64,000 nt of DNA. Source: Roseivirga sp. Its GTDB lineage: Bacteria > Bacteroidota > Bacteroidia > Cytophagales > Cyclobacteriaceae. Shown here piece after piece: positions 42,571 to 51,853 of the stretch (position 1 is the first letter of the stretch; each line of letters opens with the position of its first letter). The translations under genes and the position numbers were made by a program. The stretch spans positions 1 to 64,000 of the forward strand of contig JAJCYM010000048.1 in the NCBI GenBank assembly GCA_029262895.1. The letters run 5' to 3'. The notes below the pieces were generated by a model, which ran no database searches, had not been told where the DNA came from, and was given only the letters and a program-made list of their open reading frames with translations.

Positions 42571-44520
42571 ATGTCGAGAGCTGTTTTATTTGTAATTGCT
42601 ATTTCCCTGGTCGGTTTATCGGTCCCTGCCCAAGAGCCTGACTTCACTTTTGGAGAAGTGCCAAAGGATGACATGGAGATGGTAACTTATTCTCGGGACA
42701 AAGAAGCTGAAGCGCTGGTGCTTTACGACAAGGGCGAAACTTCGTTTGTAAGAAACGAGATTTCTGGCCAATTCAACACTATTTACAAGCGAACCAGAAG
42801 GATCAAAATTTTCAAAACGTCAGCATTTGACCTGTCAAATGTGATCATCTCCTATTTCGAACGCAGGGGCGAAGATCCTCAAAGGGTCTTTGATATCTCA
42901 GCTTTCTCACACACTATGAATGGAGGCGAAACACAGACCACCGCGCTCAATCCAAGTGACATTATTAAGGAAAAAGAAGGAGATGGACTTTATACCAAGA
43001 AATTTGTAATACCCAACGTCAAGGAAGGTTCCATAATCGAATATCGGTATACCATTGAGCTTCCAAATTCAAGTGCCATTCCCGACTGGGAATTCCAAAC
43101 TGACCTACCCGTCCGATACAGTGAATATCAGGTTGGCATTACTCCATTCTATGAATTCACTTATCTATTGCAAGGCAGGAATCGTTTTGATATGACTGAT
43201 TCCAAAACGGGAGAATTTACCAAAAAATTTGCCAATGTTGAATACAAGGACATCGTCTATCGATTTGGGATGACTAACCTGCCTGCCTTCAAGGATGACT
43301 CCTTTATCACATCCATAAATGATTATATCATCAAGATGGATTGGCAGCTTGCTGTTATCCACTACCCAAGAGGTGGCAGCACAGAATATTTGAGCACATG
43401 GCCCAAACTGTCTAGTGAACTTCTCAAGTTTGAGGGGCTTGGCAAATACGTCTCTTCAAGTCAAAAGGCTTTCAAGAAACTGTCCTCATCCATTCTCACC
43501 AAGGCTAATATGACTCCATTGGAAAAGGCTGAGGCAATCACAGCTTACGTGAAATCCAATTACCGGTGGAATGGTTTATACAGAAAGTATAGTGAAGCAT
43601 CCGCGAAGCAATTTATGTCTGAAAGAGTTGGCAGCACGGCCGAAATCAACCTGTTCCTAGCCGGTTTGCTGAGAGGAGCCGGGCTCAAGGCTCACCCGGT
43701 ATTAATCAGCACCAGAGGCCATGGGAAAATCAAGACTGACTATCCGTTCCAGAGTTTCTTCAATTCAAGTGTGGTCATTATCTATATTGATAACCAATAC
43801 TTCCTTACAGAAGGGACCGAACCTATGCTCCCATTTGGCCTTTTACCCCCAGAATGCGTGAACGAGAAAGGTTTGATTATTACTAAAGACAGCAATTCCT
43901 GGGTCGATTTAAATAAGTCGCAGCCCTCTGTTATCGTGGAGAGTTTGGATCTCACCTTAGATCCGGAGAACCAGTCCCTGTTAGGGCAATTCAGCAAGAC
44001 GCTCAACAGATACGATGCCATGATCTACAAAAAAGATGCCTCCAGAGTTCATAGGGAATTAAAAGACAACTATGAACTGATTGGAGATGTTACCCAGTTG
44101 AGCAAAGCGGGGCTTTCTTATGATGTGTATGGCTATACCGCAACAGCAAATTTAGAAGTTCTTGGAAATAACATCTATCTACAGCCTTTTTTGGATAAGC
44201 CTATGAATGCTAACCCACTTAAGGCCCAAACCAGGACATATCCAATTGATTTTATCTACTCAAGAAAAAGAGATTTTGTAAGTACCATCAATATTCCCGA
44301 AGGCTATGGCATAGAATCATTGCCTTCACCAAAACAAGTGGATGATGACCTTTTGGAGCTAAGGTATATCTCTGAACAGGAAGGAGATGTCATCAACATC
44401 AAGGCGAGCTACACCCTAAAGAAGGCGGTTTATCAACCGAAAGAATACCGAAAACTGAGACAACACTTTGACCTGTTAATTGATACACTCAATGAGCATG
44501 TTGTGCTTAAAAAGAAATGA
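42571..44520 (+). CDS. Secreted DUF3857/transglutaminase-like protein
   Basis: A 649-residue exported protein with a signal peptide (residues 1-19, ending SVPAQ). DUF3857 covers about residues 60-225 (YKRTRRIKIF, NVKEGSIIEYRYTIELP) and a transglutaminase-like domain about 280-420, followed by a beta-rich tail. The expected catalytic Cys of the G-x-C motif is replaced: the sequence is RVGSTAEIN (G354, S355, T356), and the His and Asp regions (FFNSSVVIIY and the following FLTEGTE) are also changed. The transglutaminase part is therefore a pseudo-enzyme, probably a binding module. It is 14 bases before the TPM lipoprotein gene. Confidence 0.9.
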   Translation: MSRAVLFVIAISLVGLSVPAQEPDFTFGEVPKDDMEMVTYSRDKEAEALVLYDKGETSFVRNEISGQFNTIYKRTRRIKIFKTSAFDLSNVIISYFERRGEDPQRVFDISAFSHTMNGGETQTTALNPSDIIKEKEGDGLYTKKFVIPNVKEGSIIEYRYTIELPNSSAIPDWEFQTDLPVRYSEYQVGITPFYEFTYLLQGRNRFDMTDSKTGEFTKKFANVEYKDIVYRFGMTNLPAFKDDSFITSINDYIIKMDWQLAVIHYPRGGSTEYLSTWPKLSSELLKFEGLGKYVSSSQKAFKKLSSSILTKANMTPLEKAEAITAYVKSNYRWNGLYRKYSEASAKQFMSERVGSTAEINLFLAGLLRGAGLKAHPVLISTRGHGKIKTDYPFQSFFNSSVVIIYIDNQYFLTEGTEPMLPFGLLPPECVNEKGLIITKDSNSWVDLNKSQPSVIVESLDLTLDPENQSLLGQFSKTLNRYDAMIYKKDASRVHRELKDNYELIGDVTQLSKAGLSYDVYGYTATANLEVLGNNIYLQPFLDKPMNANPLKAQTRTYPIDFIYSRKRDFVSTINIPEGYGIESLPSPKQVDDDLLELRYISEQEGDVINIKASYTLKKAVYQPKEYRKLRQHFDLLIDTLNEHVVLKKK

Positions 44521-44533
44521 CCTTTAACAGGCT

Positions 44534-45028
44534 ATGAAAAACATTATCCTCCTCACTTTTACAAGCCTTGTTATTCTTAGTTGCTCTTCTTCAAAGCAGA
44601 CCGATCAAGTGTCCAGCTACATTTTTGATAATGAAGAAGTTTTAAGCGCTTTGCAAGAGGTAGAACTCAATGAACTTTTCAGAGCACATGAAGTCCAAAC
44701 TAGCAATCAGGTTGTTTTGTTAACGACCAGTGATTTTGGTGCAGACCCTGACATTGAAACCTTTGCCATGAACTATGGAAATCGATTGGGCATAGGCCAG
44801 GCAGACAAGGACAATGGAGTACTTATTGTTTTCAGCAAGGCCATGAGGCAGACAATGATCTCCACTGGTTTGGGTACTCAGAAGGTGTTAACGGACGAAA
44901 TTGCCAGTCAATTTGTAGACGAATTGATGATCCCCAAGTTTAGAGACAGTCTCTATTTTGAAGGTATTCAAGCCGCCAGTTGGGCTATAGTAGAGTTTCT
45001 GGAAAGGGCAGGAAATGAAATCCGATAG
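44534..45028 (+). CDS. TPM domain lipoprotein
   Basis: A 164-residue protein with a lipoprotein leader (VILSCSS, lipid on Cys17). The mature region (about 30-150) has the TPM phosphatase-like pattern: NEEVLSALQEVELNELF, QTSNQVVLLTTS, ETFAMNYGNRLGIGQADKDNGVLIVFSK with the conserved WGIG-like RLGIG and DNGVLI motif, and TGLGTQKVLTDEIASQ. Members (for example TLP18.3) are linked to membrane-protein maintenance. It is probably in the outer or inner membrane periplasmic side, co-transcribed with the DUF3857 gene. Confidence 0.88.
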   Translation: MKNIILLTFTSLVILSCSSSKQTDQVSSYIFDNEEVLSALQEVELNELFRAHEVQTSNQVVLLTTSDFGADPDIETFAMNYGNRLGIGQADKDNGVLIVFSKAMRQTMISTGLGTQKVLTDEIASQFVDELMIPKFRDSLYFEGIQAASWAIVEFLERAGNEIR

Positions 45029-45052
45029 GTGTTTTGGATAAAAACGCTCAAG

Positions 45053-45847
45053 CTAGTTCAGAATACCTTCCATCCTCTTTCTAAACTCCTCAAACTCAAT
45101 CAAATTCTTGTGCTGCCCATCTTCAATGCCAATAAACTCAGCATTACCAGAAGACACGGATTCATAGAGTTTCTGCCCATAAACATAGGGCACAATACTG
45201 TCTTCGGTACCATGAAAAATGTAGATCGGGCGTTTAACATTCTGAATATACTCCTGACTTTTGAAGTTAAAGCGCAACCCAAGTCCAATAGGAAAAACAG
45301 GAACGAAGCGTTGCACCACTGATTTGAATTCATGATAGGGCGTTTCAAGTATTACTCGGGCCGGTTGGTTTCTTCCGGCTACATAGGTAGCCAAGCCAGT
45401 ACCCAATGATCTACCATAGACGGTGATTCGATCTTCAGCATATTGCTTCCGGGTATACTCATAAAAGAGTACTGCATCCTCCAACAAGTTTTCCATGGTT
45501 CGATGCCCTCTGCTCTTGCCATACCCTCTATAGTCCATAACCAGTACATCATGTCCCAGGCCGACCAGATACTGAACTTCTTTTCCCCAACGTGACAGGT
45601 TACCTGAATTGCCGTGATAGTATAAAATCACTCCTTTTGGACTGGCGACCTTAAAATGCAAAGCATGTAGCTGAGCTTCACCAGCAGTCAAATGCACTTC
45701 CTCAAATGGGGTCTCAAATTCAAACTTATGGTCTTGCGAAAGCCGCTTGCCTTGAAAGATAATTTTTTCCTGAAGAAAGTACAGGACGAGTCCGGACAAC
45801 ACATAAATGCCAATGATGACAAGGATTATAATTTTCAATCTTTTCAC
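45053..45847 (-). CDS. Membrane-anchored alpha/beta hydrolase, copy A
   Basis: A 264-residue protein with an N-terminal transmembrane helix (about residues 5-24) and a serine-hydrolase domain. The oxyanion motif is YYHGNSGN (His78), the nucleophile is Ser147 in YGRSLGTG, the acid is Asp in FHGTEDSIVP and the base His in EDGQHKNL. This is the YfhR/BEM46-like group of serine hydrolases. It lies 21 bases after the related copy B on the same strand; the two are a tandem pair. Substrate unknown. Confidence 0.9.
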   Translation of the reverse strand: MKRLKIIILVIIGIYVLSGLVLYFLQEKIIFQGKRLSQDHKFEFETPFEEVHLTAGEAQLHALHFKVASPKGVILYYHGNSGNLSRWGKEVQYLVGLGHDVLVMDYRGYGKSRGHRTMENLLEDAVLFYEYTRKQYAEDRITVYGRSLGTGLATYVAGRNQPARVILETPYHEFKSVVQRFVPVFPIGLGLRFNFKSQEYIQNVKRPIYIFHGTEDSIVPYVYGQKLYESVSSGNAEFIGIEDGQHKNLIEFEEFRKRMEGILN

Positions 45848-45868
45848 TTTTTAAAACAGCAACTCATC

Positions 45869-46738
45869 CTATTCCTTTTTCTTTTTGCTCTTCCTCTTAA
45901 AACTCAAGCTCGTCTTGGCAGGGTCAATCTCTTTGGGAAGTTTAGCATGCAAAATCTCCTCCATCATTCTGTGATATTCTTCGAAAGTGTGCAAGTTATT
46001 ATGTCCGCCCCCAATGACAGGATATAGCCGGGTGATCTCAGCTTTTATTTTGGACAGCTTCACTGAAGTCTTAAATGGGATCAATTTATCATTCGTACCA
46101 TGAATGATCTTTATCGGCACATCCACGTACTTCAGGTACAGGTAAGTTCTGATAGGAAAACGCATGAGCAACGACATCGGCATAAAAGGCAAAAAGCGTT
46201 TCGTCACCTTCGTCATGCTGTAGTATGGCGATTCCAACACCAACATTCTCGGGTTGTTTTGAGAGGCCAGTTTGGCGGCAAACCCCGAACCCAATGAACG
46301 CCCATACATAATGATGTACTTTTCATCTACCTGCTTTTTCACCTCATCATATACATACTGCATATCTCCCTTGATATCATCTTCGGTGCGCCTGCCGGTA
46401 CTTTTGCCAAAACCACGGTAGTCTACCATAATTACATCAAAACCTTGACGCGTAAAGTCAATGGCAAACTTCCCCCAACCCTTGATGGATTTAGAGTTAC
46501 CCTTAAGGTAAAAAATGACTCCTTTCGGTTCAGGAATATTAAAGTGAATACCGTTAATATTGACTCCCGGTTCCAATTCGAAATTGTACTCCTTAAAATT
46601 GAGGTTGGGGTATTTGAACAGAAAATCCTGAGGAAGTTTTTCGGGTTTAAATAAAAACTGTTCCTGCCAGAAGTAGAGCACTGCGTTCGCCAATAAATAG
46701 ACAGCAACAACTAGAATAATAATGGCAGTGGTACTCAA
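45869..46738 (-). CDS. Membrane-anchored alpha/beta hydrolase, copy B
   Basis: A 289-residue relative of copy A with the same anchor-plus-hydrolase layout (helix about residues 5-25, WQEQFLF). Nucleophile Ser148 is in YGRSLGSG, the acid in IHGTNDKLIP and the base His in GGGHNNLH. The usual HGN oxyanion motif is changed to KGN (YLKGNSKS, Lys79), unlike copy A. A lysine- and arginine-rich tail (SFKRKSKKKKE) follows. The two copies are duplicates that have diverged at the oxyanion loop, so they may differ in substrate or activity. Confidence 0.9.
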   Translation of the reverse strand: MSTTAIIILVVAVYLLANAVLYFWQEQFLFKPEKLPQDFLFKYPNLNFKEYNFELEPGVNINGIHFNIPEPKGVIFYLKGNSKSIKGWGKFAIDFTRQGFDVIMVDYRGFGKSTGRRTEDDIKGDMQYVYDEVKKQVDEKYIIMYGRSLGSGFAAKLASQNNPRMLVLESPYYSMTKVTKRFLPFMPMSLLMRFPIRTYLYLKYVDVPIKIIHGTNDKLIPFKTSVKLSKIKAEITRLYPVIGGGHNNLHTFEEYHRMMEEILHAKLPKEIDPAKTSLSFKRKSKKKKE

Positions 46739-46841
46739 AGGTCAGCGTTTTGTAAAAGTTAAAGGAAAAAGTTGAGCACAGCAAAAGCCTTTCCTAACAT
46801 AAACTAAACATCCTTATCAAGCGGTTTGCGTAATTTCATTC

Positions 46842-48371
46842 ATGCACAAAACCTCAAAACTCCTTTTCTGTTTCCCTTTTCTATTATGCTTATCCACTGC
46901 TCTTCATGCTCAGAACCTAGAAACTGAGCGACTTCAAGATTCCAAGGTCTGGATTGACCCGGCACTGGAAAGCATCAATGGCTCTCAACCCATTGTTGTT
47001 TGGTTTGACGAACAATTCCTTGGTCAGGGTGATTCTTTCCAAAAAAGGACGACAGAATTCAAAGGGCAAAAACGTAGCGACTTACGCTCTCGGGTAATTC
47101 AAACACTCAAACAACTCAGCGAAAATACAATTGCACAAATCGCCATTGATTTAAGGTCCCTGGAACAGGCGGGCCATGTTTCAGATATAAAAAGACATTG
47201 GATCATCAACGGATTTAGTTGCTCAGTGAATGCAAAAGGGCTAGATGCCATTCAAAAATTAAAAGGAGTGGCTAAAATATTTCGGAAACGACCTGTTTTC
47301 AACCCCTCCAACTCCAATCAAGGCCCCGAATTTCTAAGCACAATACCCACCTCGACCTTTGCAGTGAACAAAGTAGAATCTTATCCTTGGAATATCAAAC
47401 AGATTCGTGCGCCCGAGGTTTGGAATCAATATGGGATTACCGGCAAAGGCACCCTGAATGTGGTGCATGATTTTGGCTTCAAACTGGACATTCCACCTTT
47501 GGCCCAAACGCTTTATACTAATTCAAAAGAAATCCCTGGCAACAACAAAGATGATGACAACAATGGTCTAATCGATGACTATCATGGCTTCAACTTCGAT
47601 GCTGGGAATGCTAACATCAACGAACCAAGGATAAATCGCGGCTCAATCATTCACGGCAACGCCTGTGCAGCCATGATCTCAGGCACTTTCGCTACCAATA
47701 CAACCAACGCCATCGGCATAGCCCCTGAGTCTCAATGGGCACCGGTGATTGGGGCTGGAAGTATTGAACAAGCCGTAGAATGGGCGATTGAGCAAGGAGC
47801 TGATACATATAGCATGAGTTTTTCACAACCCAATCTTGGAGCGCTCAGAACCCATTGGCGAAAAGTCATGGAGCAGGCCGCATTCTGTGGAGTCGTTTTT
47901 ATTTCCGGAGCGGGCAACTTTGCTGCCGGGAATGGCCTTGCACCAATTCCGGTACAAATGAGAAACCCTGAGGATATTCCCAACGCAGTGCTAGGCGTAG
48001 CAGGCGTAGGACAGGATGGCAATCGGCCAGTATTTAGTAGCCAGGGACCAGTGGAATGGAATACCCATCACTACAAAGATGGTCGCGTCAATAAGCCAGA
48101 CTTTGCCACCCTAAACTTTCAAATTAATTGTGTGGATTTAGAAGGCAATCTCTCAAACCAAGCCAGTGGAAATTCTTTTGCCGGACCGCATATGGCCGGT
48201 ATTGTCTCACTAATGCTCTCCGCCAATCCAGAGCTTTTGCCTTGGGAGGTTAAGGAAATTTTGATTAAGACGGCCAAAGACATTGGCAAACCCGGTTTTG
48301 ATTTCCAGTCAGGTCATGGCTTTGTAAATGCTTATGATGCCGTAACAGAGGCATTGAAATGGAAGAAATAA
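46842..48371 (+). CDS. Secreted S8 (subtilisin-like) serine peptidase
   Basis: A 509-residue exported peptidase with a signal peptide (residues 1-23, ending LHAQ), a propeptide region (about 45-150, with a SCSVNAKGLDAIQKLKGVAKIF inhibitor-like end) and a catalytic domain (about 190-505). The triad is Asp210 in VVHDFGF, His271 in IIHGNACAA and Ser445 in SGNSFAGPHMAG, with the oxyanion Asn359 in SGAGN. Compared with typical subtilases, GTSMAxPH is changed to GNSFAGPH and the Asp motif is VVHDFG. A calcium-type loop (NNKDDDNNGLIDDY) lies after the Asp motif. No T9SS tail is seen. Confidence 0.93.
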   Translation: MHKTSKLLFCFPFLLCLSTALHAQNLETERLQDSKVWIDPALESINGSQPIVVWFDEQFLGQGDSFQKRTTEFKGQKRSDLRSRVIQTLKQLSENTIAQIAIDLRSLEQAGHVSDIKRHWIINGFSCSVNAKGLDAIQKLKGVAKIFRKRPVFNPSNSNQGPEFLSTIPTSTFAVNKVESYPWNIKQIRAPEVWNQYGITGKGTLNVVHDFGFKLDIPPLAQTLYTNSKEIPGNNKDDDNNGLIDDYHGFNFDAGNANINEPRINRGSIIHGNACAAMISGTFATNTTNAIGIAPESQWAPVIGAGSIEQAVEWAIEQGADTYSMSFSQPNLGALRTHWRKVMEQAAFCGVVFISGAGNFAAGNGLAPIPVQMRNPEDIPNAVLGVAGVGQDGNRPVFSSQGPVEWNTHHYKDGRVNKPDFATLNFQINCVDLEGNLSNQASGNSFAGPHMAGIVSLMLSANPELLPWEVKEILIKTAKDIGKPGFDFQSGHGFVNAYDAVTEALKWKK

Positions 48372-48438
48372 GGTTGTCCCATTTCACTGTGAGGCATTTA
48401 ATATTTAGTAATTTCCTACCAACAAAAGGCCAACAAAC

Positions 48439-49554
48439 ATGAGATACCTAGTCACAACACTTTTACTCCTCCTAGTTTGCAGTGCTTATAGCCAGGACGC
48501 TTCTTTCCAAAATGCGAACGGGCGTTTTATTTTAAGCAATACCAAAGAACGCACAGCTTCCATTGGTTATGGAGATATAGATGGAGATGGAGACCTCGAC
48601 ATCATTGCAGCAAACGGTCGGCATTGGCCGGAGCAAAACCAAGTGTTTTTCAATTCAGGAAGAGGCACTTTTACCGTATCGCATCCATTGGACATTACCA
48701 GTGAAACAAGCTATGCCACAGAATTGGCAGATTTAGATGGAGATGGAGATTTAGACGTGGCTGTGGGCAATGACAATGCTCCCAATATGCTCTACTTCAA
48801 TGATGGAAAAGGGAACTTCACAAGAGGTAGCAGTTTTGGGAAACGCTACTCACCCACTAGAAACTTAACATTAGCAGATCTGGATCAAGATGGTGACATA
48901 GACATTTTAATCACCAATCGCGGAGCAGAAAATGAAATTTGTCTCAATGATGGTAGAGGTGGTTTCTCAGAAACAAAACCCTTTGGAAGTAAAACAGACT
49001 CTACCATCGATGTTGAGGTGGCGGATATAGATGGAGACAATGATCTAGACCTTATTCTGGCCAATCGAGATGGTCAGCAAAACAGCATTTATCTCAATGG
49101 AGGTAACCTTGATTTTTCTCAAAAAATCAATTTTGGAACTGGATCAGATGAAACACGGGCTGTTGCCATAGCAGACATCAATCAGGATGGTAATTTGGAT
49201 ATCATAACCGCAAACATTAGGGAGCCGAATGTGATCTACTTTGGAAGTAGTGATCTCAATTTTTCCAAAAGCACAGAATTTGATGGTTCCAATGACCTGT
49301 CATACTCTGTCTCAGTAGCCGACTTCGATTCGGATGGTGACACCGACATTGTGGTGGCCAATAATCGAGGATTCAATGCCGTCTACCTAAATGAAAACAA
49401 GGGCACATCATGGTCAAAAATTAACATCGGCCGGAAAGGTTTCAACACCTATGATATTATCGCAGCTGACTTAAACGGAGATGGAAAACCTGATATTGTA
49501 GAAGCCAATTCGGATGAAGTAAACCTCTACCATTTTAATCAAATCAAGAAGTAG
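48439..49554 (+). CDS. Secreted FG-GAP/VCBS-repeat beta-propeller protein
   Basis: A 371-residue exported protein with a signal peptide (residues 1-18, ending SAYSQ). Seven repeats carry a calcium-binding loop of the D-x-DGDGD-x-D type: DIDGDGDLDII, DLDGDGDLDVAV, DLDQDGDIDILI, DIDGDNDLDLIL, DINQDGNLDII, DFDSDGDTDIVV and DLNGDGKPDIV. Seven blades form an integrin-alpha-like propeller. Binding to surfaces or partner proteins is inferred. It lies 67 bases after the subtilase gene on the same strand. Confidence 0.92.
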   Translation: MRYLVTTLLLLLVCSAYSQDASFQNANGRFILSNTKERTASIGYGDIDGDGDLDIIAANGRHWPEQNQVFFNSGRGTFTVSHPLDITSETSYATELADLDGDGDLDVAVGNDNAPNMLYFNDGKGNFTRGSSFGKRYSPTRNLTLADLDQDGDIDILITNRGAENEICLNDGRGGFSETKPFGSKTDSTIDVEVADIDGDNDLDLILANRDGQQNSIYLNGGNLDFSQKINFGTGSDETRAVAIADINQDGNLDIITANIREPNVIYFGSSDLNFSKSTEFDGSNDLSYSVSVADFDSDGDTDIVVANNRGFNAVYLNENKGTSWSKINIGRKGFNTYDIIAADLNGDGKPDIVEANSDEVNLYHFNQIKK

Positions 49555-49621
49555 GCTATTTTTTAGATATCTTACATTTTCGTGAATTGCCTCAACGTAC
49601 AATCCACCCCGACTTTTTAAC

Positions 49622-50926
49622 ATGACAGAAAAATCAGATTCCAGCAAAAAACTGGGCCTACTTGCAGCCACCGCTCTGGTGGTGGGCAGCATGATCGGCT
49701 CCGGTATTTTCTCACTTCCTACGGCCCTTGCGAAATTTGGGGGTATAAGTCTCTTCGGCTGGTTATTTGGTGCAATTGGAGCATTTACTATTGCGAAGGT
49801 GATGGCCAAGCTAAGCAAGTCTATCCCTTCTTCCGGCGGGCCATACGCCTTTGGAAGAGCAGGCTTCGGAGATTTCACCGGCTTCCTGACCGGATGGGCA
49901 TATTGGCTTTCCATTTGGGTCACCAATGCGGCCATAGTAATGACTTTCTTAAGTTATCTGAGCGTATTCATTCCTTCGTTGGCCACTAATAAGTGGCTTG
50001 CACTACTGATTGGACTAAGTGCATTATGGTCATTAACAGCACTCAATAGCCATAGTGTAAAAAATGGCGGCATCGCACAAGTGGTTACAACTATTCTGAA
50101 AATTGTACCCCTTGCTGCAGTAACAATTGGTGGATTCTTTTTCATCAATTTTGATCACTTTAGTCCACTCAATATTAGCGGAAGCACTTCTCTTCAAGCG
50201 ATAACTATAAGCACTGCACTTTGCCTCTTCGCATTTCTAGGCATAGAGGCAGCCACTGTACCGGCAGGAAGTATTAAGTCGCCAACCAAAACCATTCCTA
50301 AAGCCATTATGCTGGGCACTATCGTTGTCACCGCAGTTTATATTCTCAGTTCAATCTCACTTTTTGGCATTTTACCACCAGAAGAAATCGCAAATAGCAA
50401 TTCGCCATTTGCTGATGCTGCGGCAAAAATGTGGGGATCTAACGCTCGCTACTTGGTAGCAGCAGGAGCATGTATATCCACCTTTGGAGCACTTAATGGC
50501 TGGATACTGATGCAAGGTCAGGTGCCAATGGCAATGGCCAAAGACAATTTATTCCCTAAGTCATTTGCAAGAATTAATAAAAACGAATCTCCTTATTTCG
50601 GAATCATCGCCTCCAGTATAATCACAACCCTATTGTTATTGCTTAATCAAGCTGAAGGTCTCGCTGGTGTATTTAAGTATATGGTTTTACTAACCACTGT
50701 ACTCAACTTAGTAGCCTATATTTTCAGTATTGGTGCTTTTGGCCTATTCACGGTAGAGCAAAAATTTGGCCTTAAGCCTACAGTTACCAACATCATTTTG
50801 GCCGTGGCCTCCTTTGGCTTTTCAATCTGGATGGTGGTAGGTTCCGGAGAACCTGCGGTAATGGCTGGGTTTATTGGTCTATTATTAGGGATTCCAATCT
50901 ATATTTGGAACAAACGAAAAGCCTAG
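49622..50926 (+). CDS. APC family amino acid permease
   Basis: A 434-residue transporter with about 12 helices. The first helix ends in VVGSMIGSGIFSLPTALAKFGG, the conserved substrate-binding GSGIF break of APC amino acid/polyamine/organocation permeases. The consensus SSGGPYAFGRAGFGDFTGFLTGW, seen in part as GGPYAFGRAGFGDF, and FAFLGIEAATVPAGS follow. It resembles basic amino acid/ornithine antiporters of the ArcD type. The next gene, two bases after its stop, encodes a dimethylargininase-type hydrolase, suggesting that the permease moves arginine derivatives, citrulline or ornithine. Confidence 0.92.
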   Translation: MTEKSDSSKKLGLLAATALVVGSMIGSGIFSLPTALAKFGGISLFGWLFGAIGAFTIAKVMAKLSKSIPSSGGPYAFGRAGFGDFTGFLTGWAYWLSIWVTNAAIVMTFLSYLSVFIPSLATNKWLALLIGLSALWSLTALNSHSVKNGGIAQVVTTILKIVPLAAVTIGGFFFINFDHFSPLNISGSTSLQAITISTALCLFAFLGIEAATVPAGSIKSPTKTIPKAIMLGTIVVTAVYILSSISLFGILPPEEIANSNSPFADAAAKMWGSNARYLVAAGACISTFGALNGWILMQGQVPMAMAKDNLFPKSFARINKNESPYFGIIASSIITTLLLLLNQAEGLAGVFKYMVLLTTVLNLVAYIFSIGAFGLFTVEQKFGLKPTVTNIILAVASFGFSIWMVVGSGEPAVMAGFIGLLLGIPIYIWNKRKA

Positions 50927-50928
50927 TC

Positions 50929-51804
50929 ATGCAGACATGTCACTCGGAATATGGAGCAATCCAATCGCTTTGGATAAAGCCTGTCAAAAATGGATTTGTA
51001 GATCAAAAAATGCTGGATACCCAATGGGAAGAGCTTAATTATTTGGACAGGCCAATATTTCCAGAGGCACTTCAGGAATATGATCAGTTCCGCTCCCATT
51101 TCGAAAACCTGGGTCAACACCTGAATGTTTTTGGTTCAAACGACTTTGTTAAGATCGATTCCATTTATTGTCGTGATGCCTCAATCGCCACAGATTTTGG
51201 AATGATTATTTGCAATATGGGCAAAGGAGGTAGAATCAATGAGCCGATGTCGCACATTGAGGCCTACCAAGCTGCAGGCCTGAAGGTACTGGGAAGAATT
51301 AAAGGGCCAGGAACCCTTGAAGGAGGTGATGTGGCTTGGTTAGACGAAAAAACCCTGGCGGTAGGCCACACCTACAGAACCAATCCGGAAGGTATCAGGC
51401 AGCTCAAAGCTATGCTTGAACCAAAGGGAATTGAAGTAATTACAGTTGATCTTCCTCATTACAAAGGCCCATCTGATGTGTTTCATTTGATGTCAATTCT
51501 AAGTCCCGTGGATAAAAATCTGGCCGTAATCTTTTCACCTCTAATGCCGATAAATTTTCGAAAAGAACTATTGAGCCGAGGATACTCATTTGTTGAAGTT
51601 CCTGAAGATGAGTTTGAATCGATGGGCTGCAATGTGCTGGCACTGGCACCCAGCCATTGCCTGATGGTAGAAGGAAACCCCGTCACTCAGGAACGACTTC
51701 TTGCTGCAGGTTGCCAAGTGCAAACCTATGCCGGTCAGGAAATCAGCTACAAGGGTGGCGGTGGTCCAACTTGCCTCACCCGTCCGATCCTTCGGCAAGT
51801 ATAA
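50929..51804 (+). CDS. Dimethylargininase/amidinotransferase-like hydrolase
   Basis: A 291-residue member of the guanidino-modifying enzyme superfamily, close to dimethylarginine dimethylaminohydrolase. It shows YCRDASI (residues 80-86), the GTLEGGDV motif (128-135), the catalytic His186 in DVFHLMS, and the nucleophile Cys282 in GGGPTCLTRP. Such enzymes hydrolyse methylated arginine or citrulline-type guanidinium compounds and release ornithine or citrulline. Starts at the ATG at 50929, two bases after the permease stop. Tight spacing supports a joint import-and-hydrolysis role. Confidence 0.9.
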   Translation: MQTCHSEYGAIQSLWIKPVKNGFVDQKMLDTQWEELNYLDRPIFPEALQEYDQFRSHFENLGQHLNVFGSNDFVKIDSIYCRDASIATDFGMIICNMGKGGRINEPMSHIEAYQAAGLKVLGRIKGPGTLEGGDVAWLDEKTLAVGHTYRTNPEGIRQLKAMLEPKGIEVITVDLPHYKGPSDVFHLMSILSPVDKNLAVIFSPLMPINFRKELLSRGYSFVEVPEDEFESMGCNVLALAPSHCLMVEGNPVTQERLLAAGCQVQTYAGQEISYKGGGGPTCLTRPILRQV

Positions 51805-51853
51805 CCTTGCCAAATGGTTCGTCATTGATTAGATTTAACCTAAACCCATTTCC

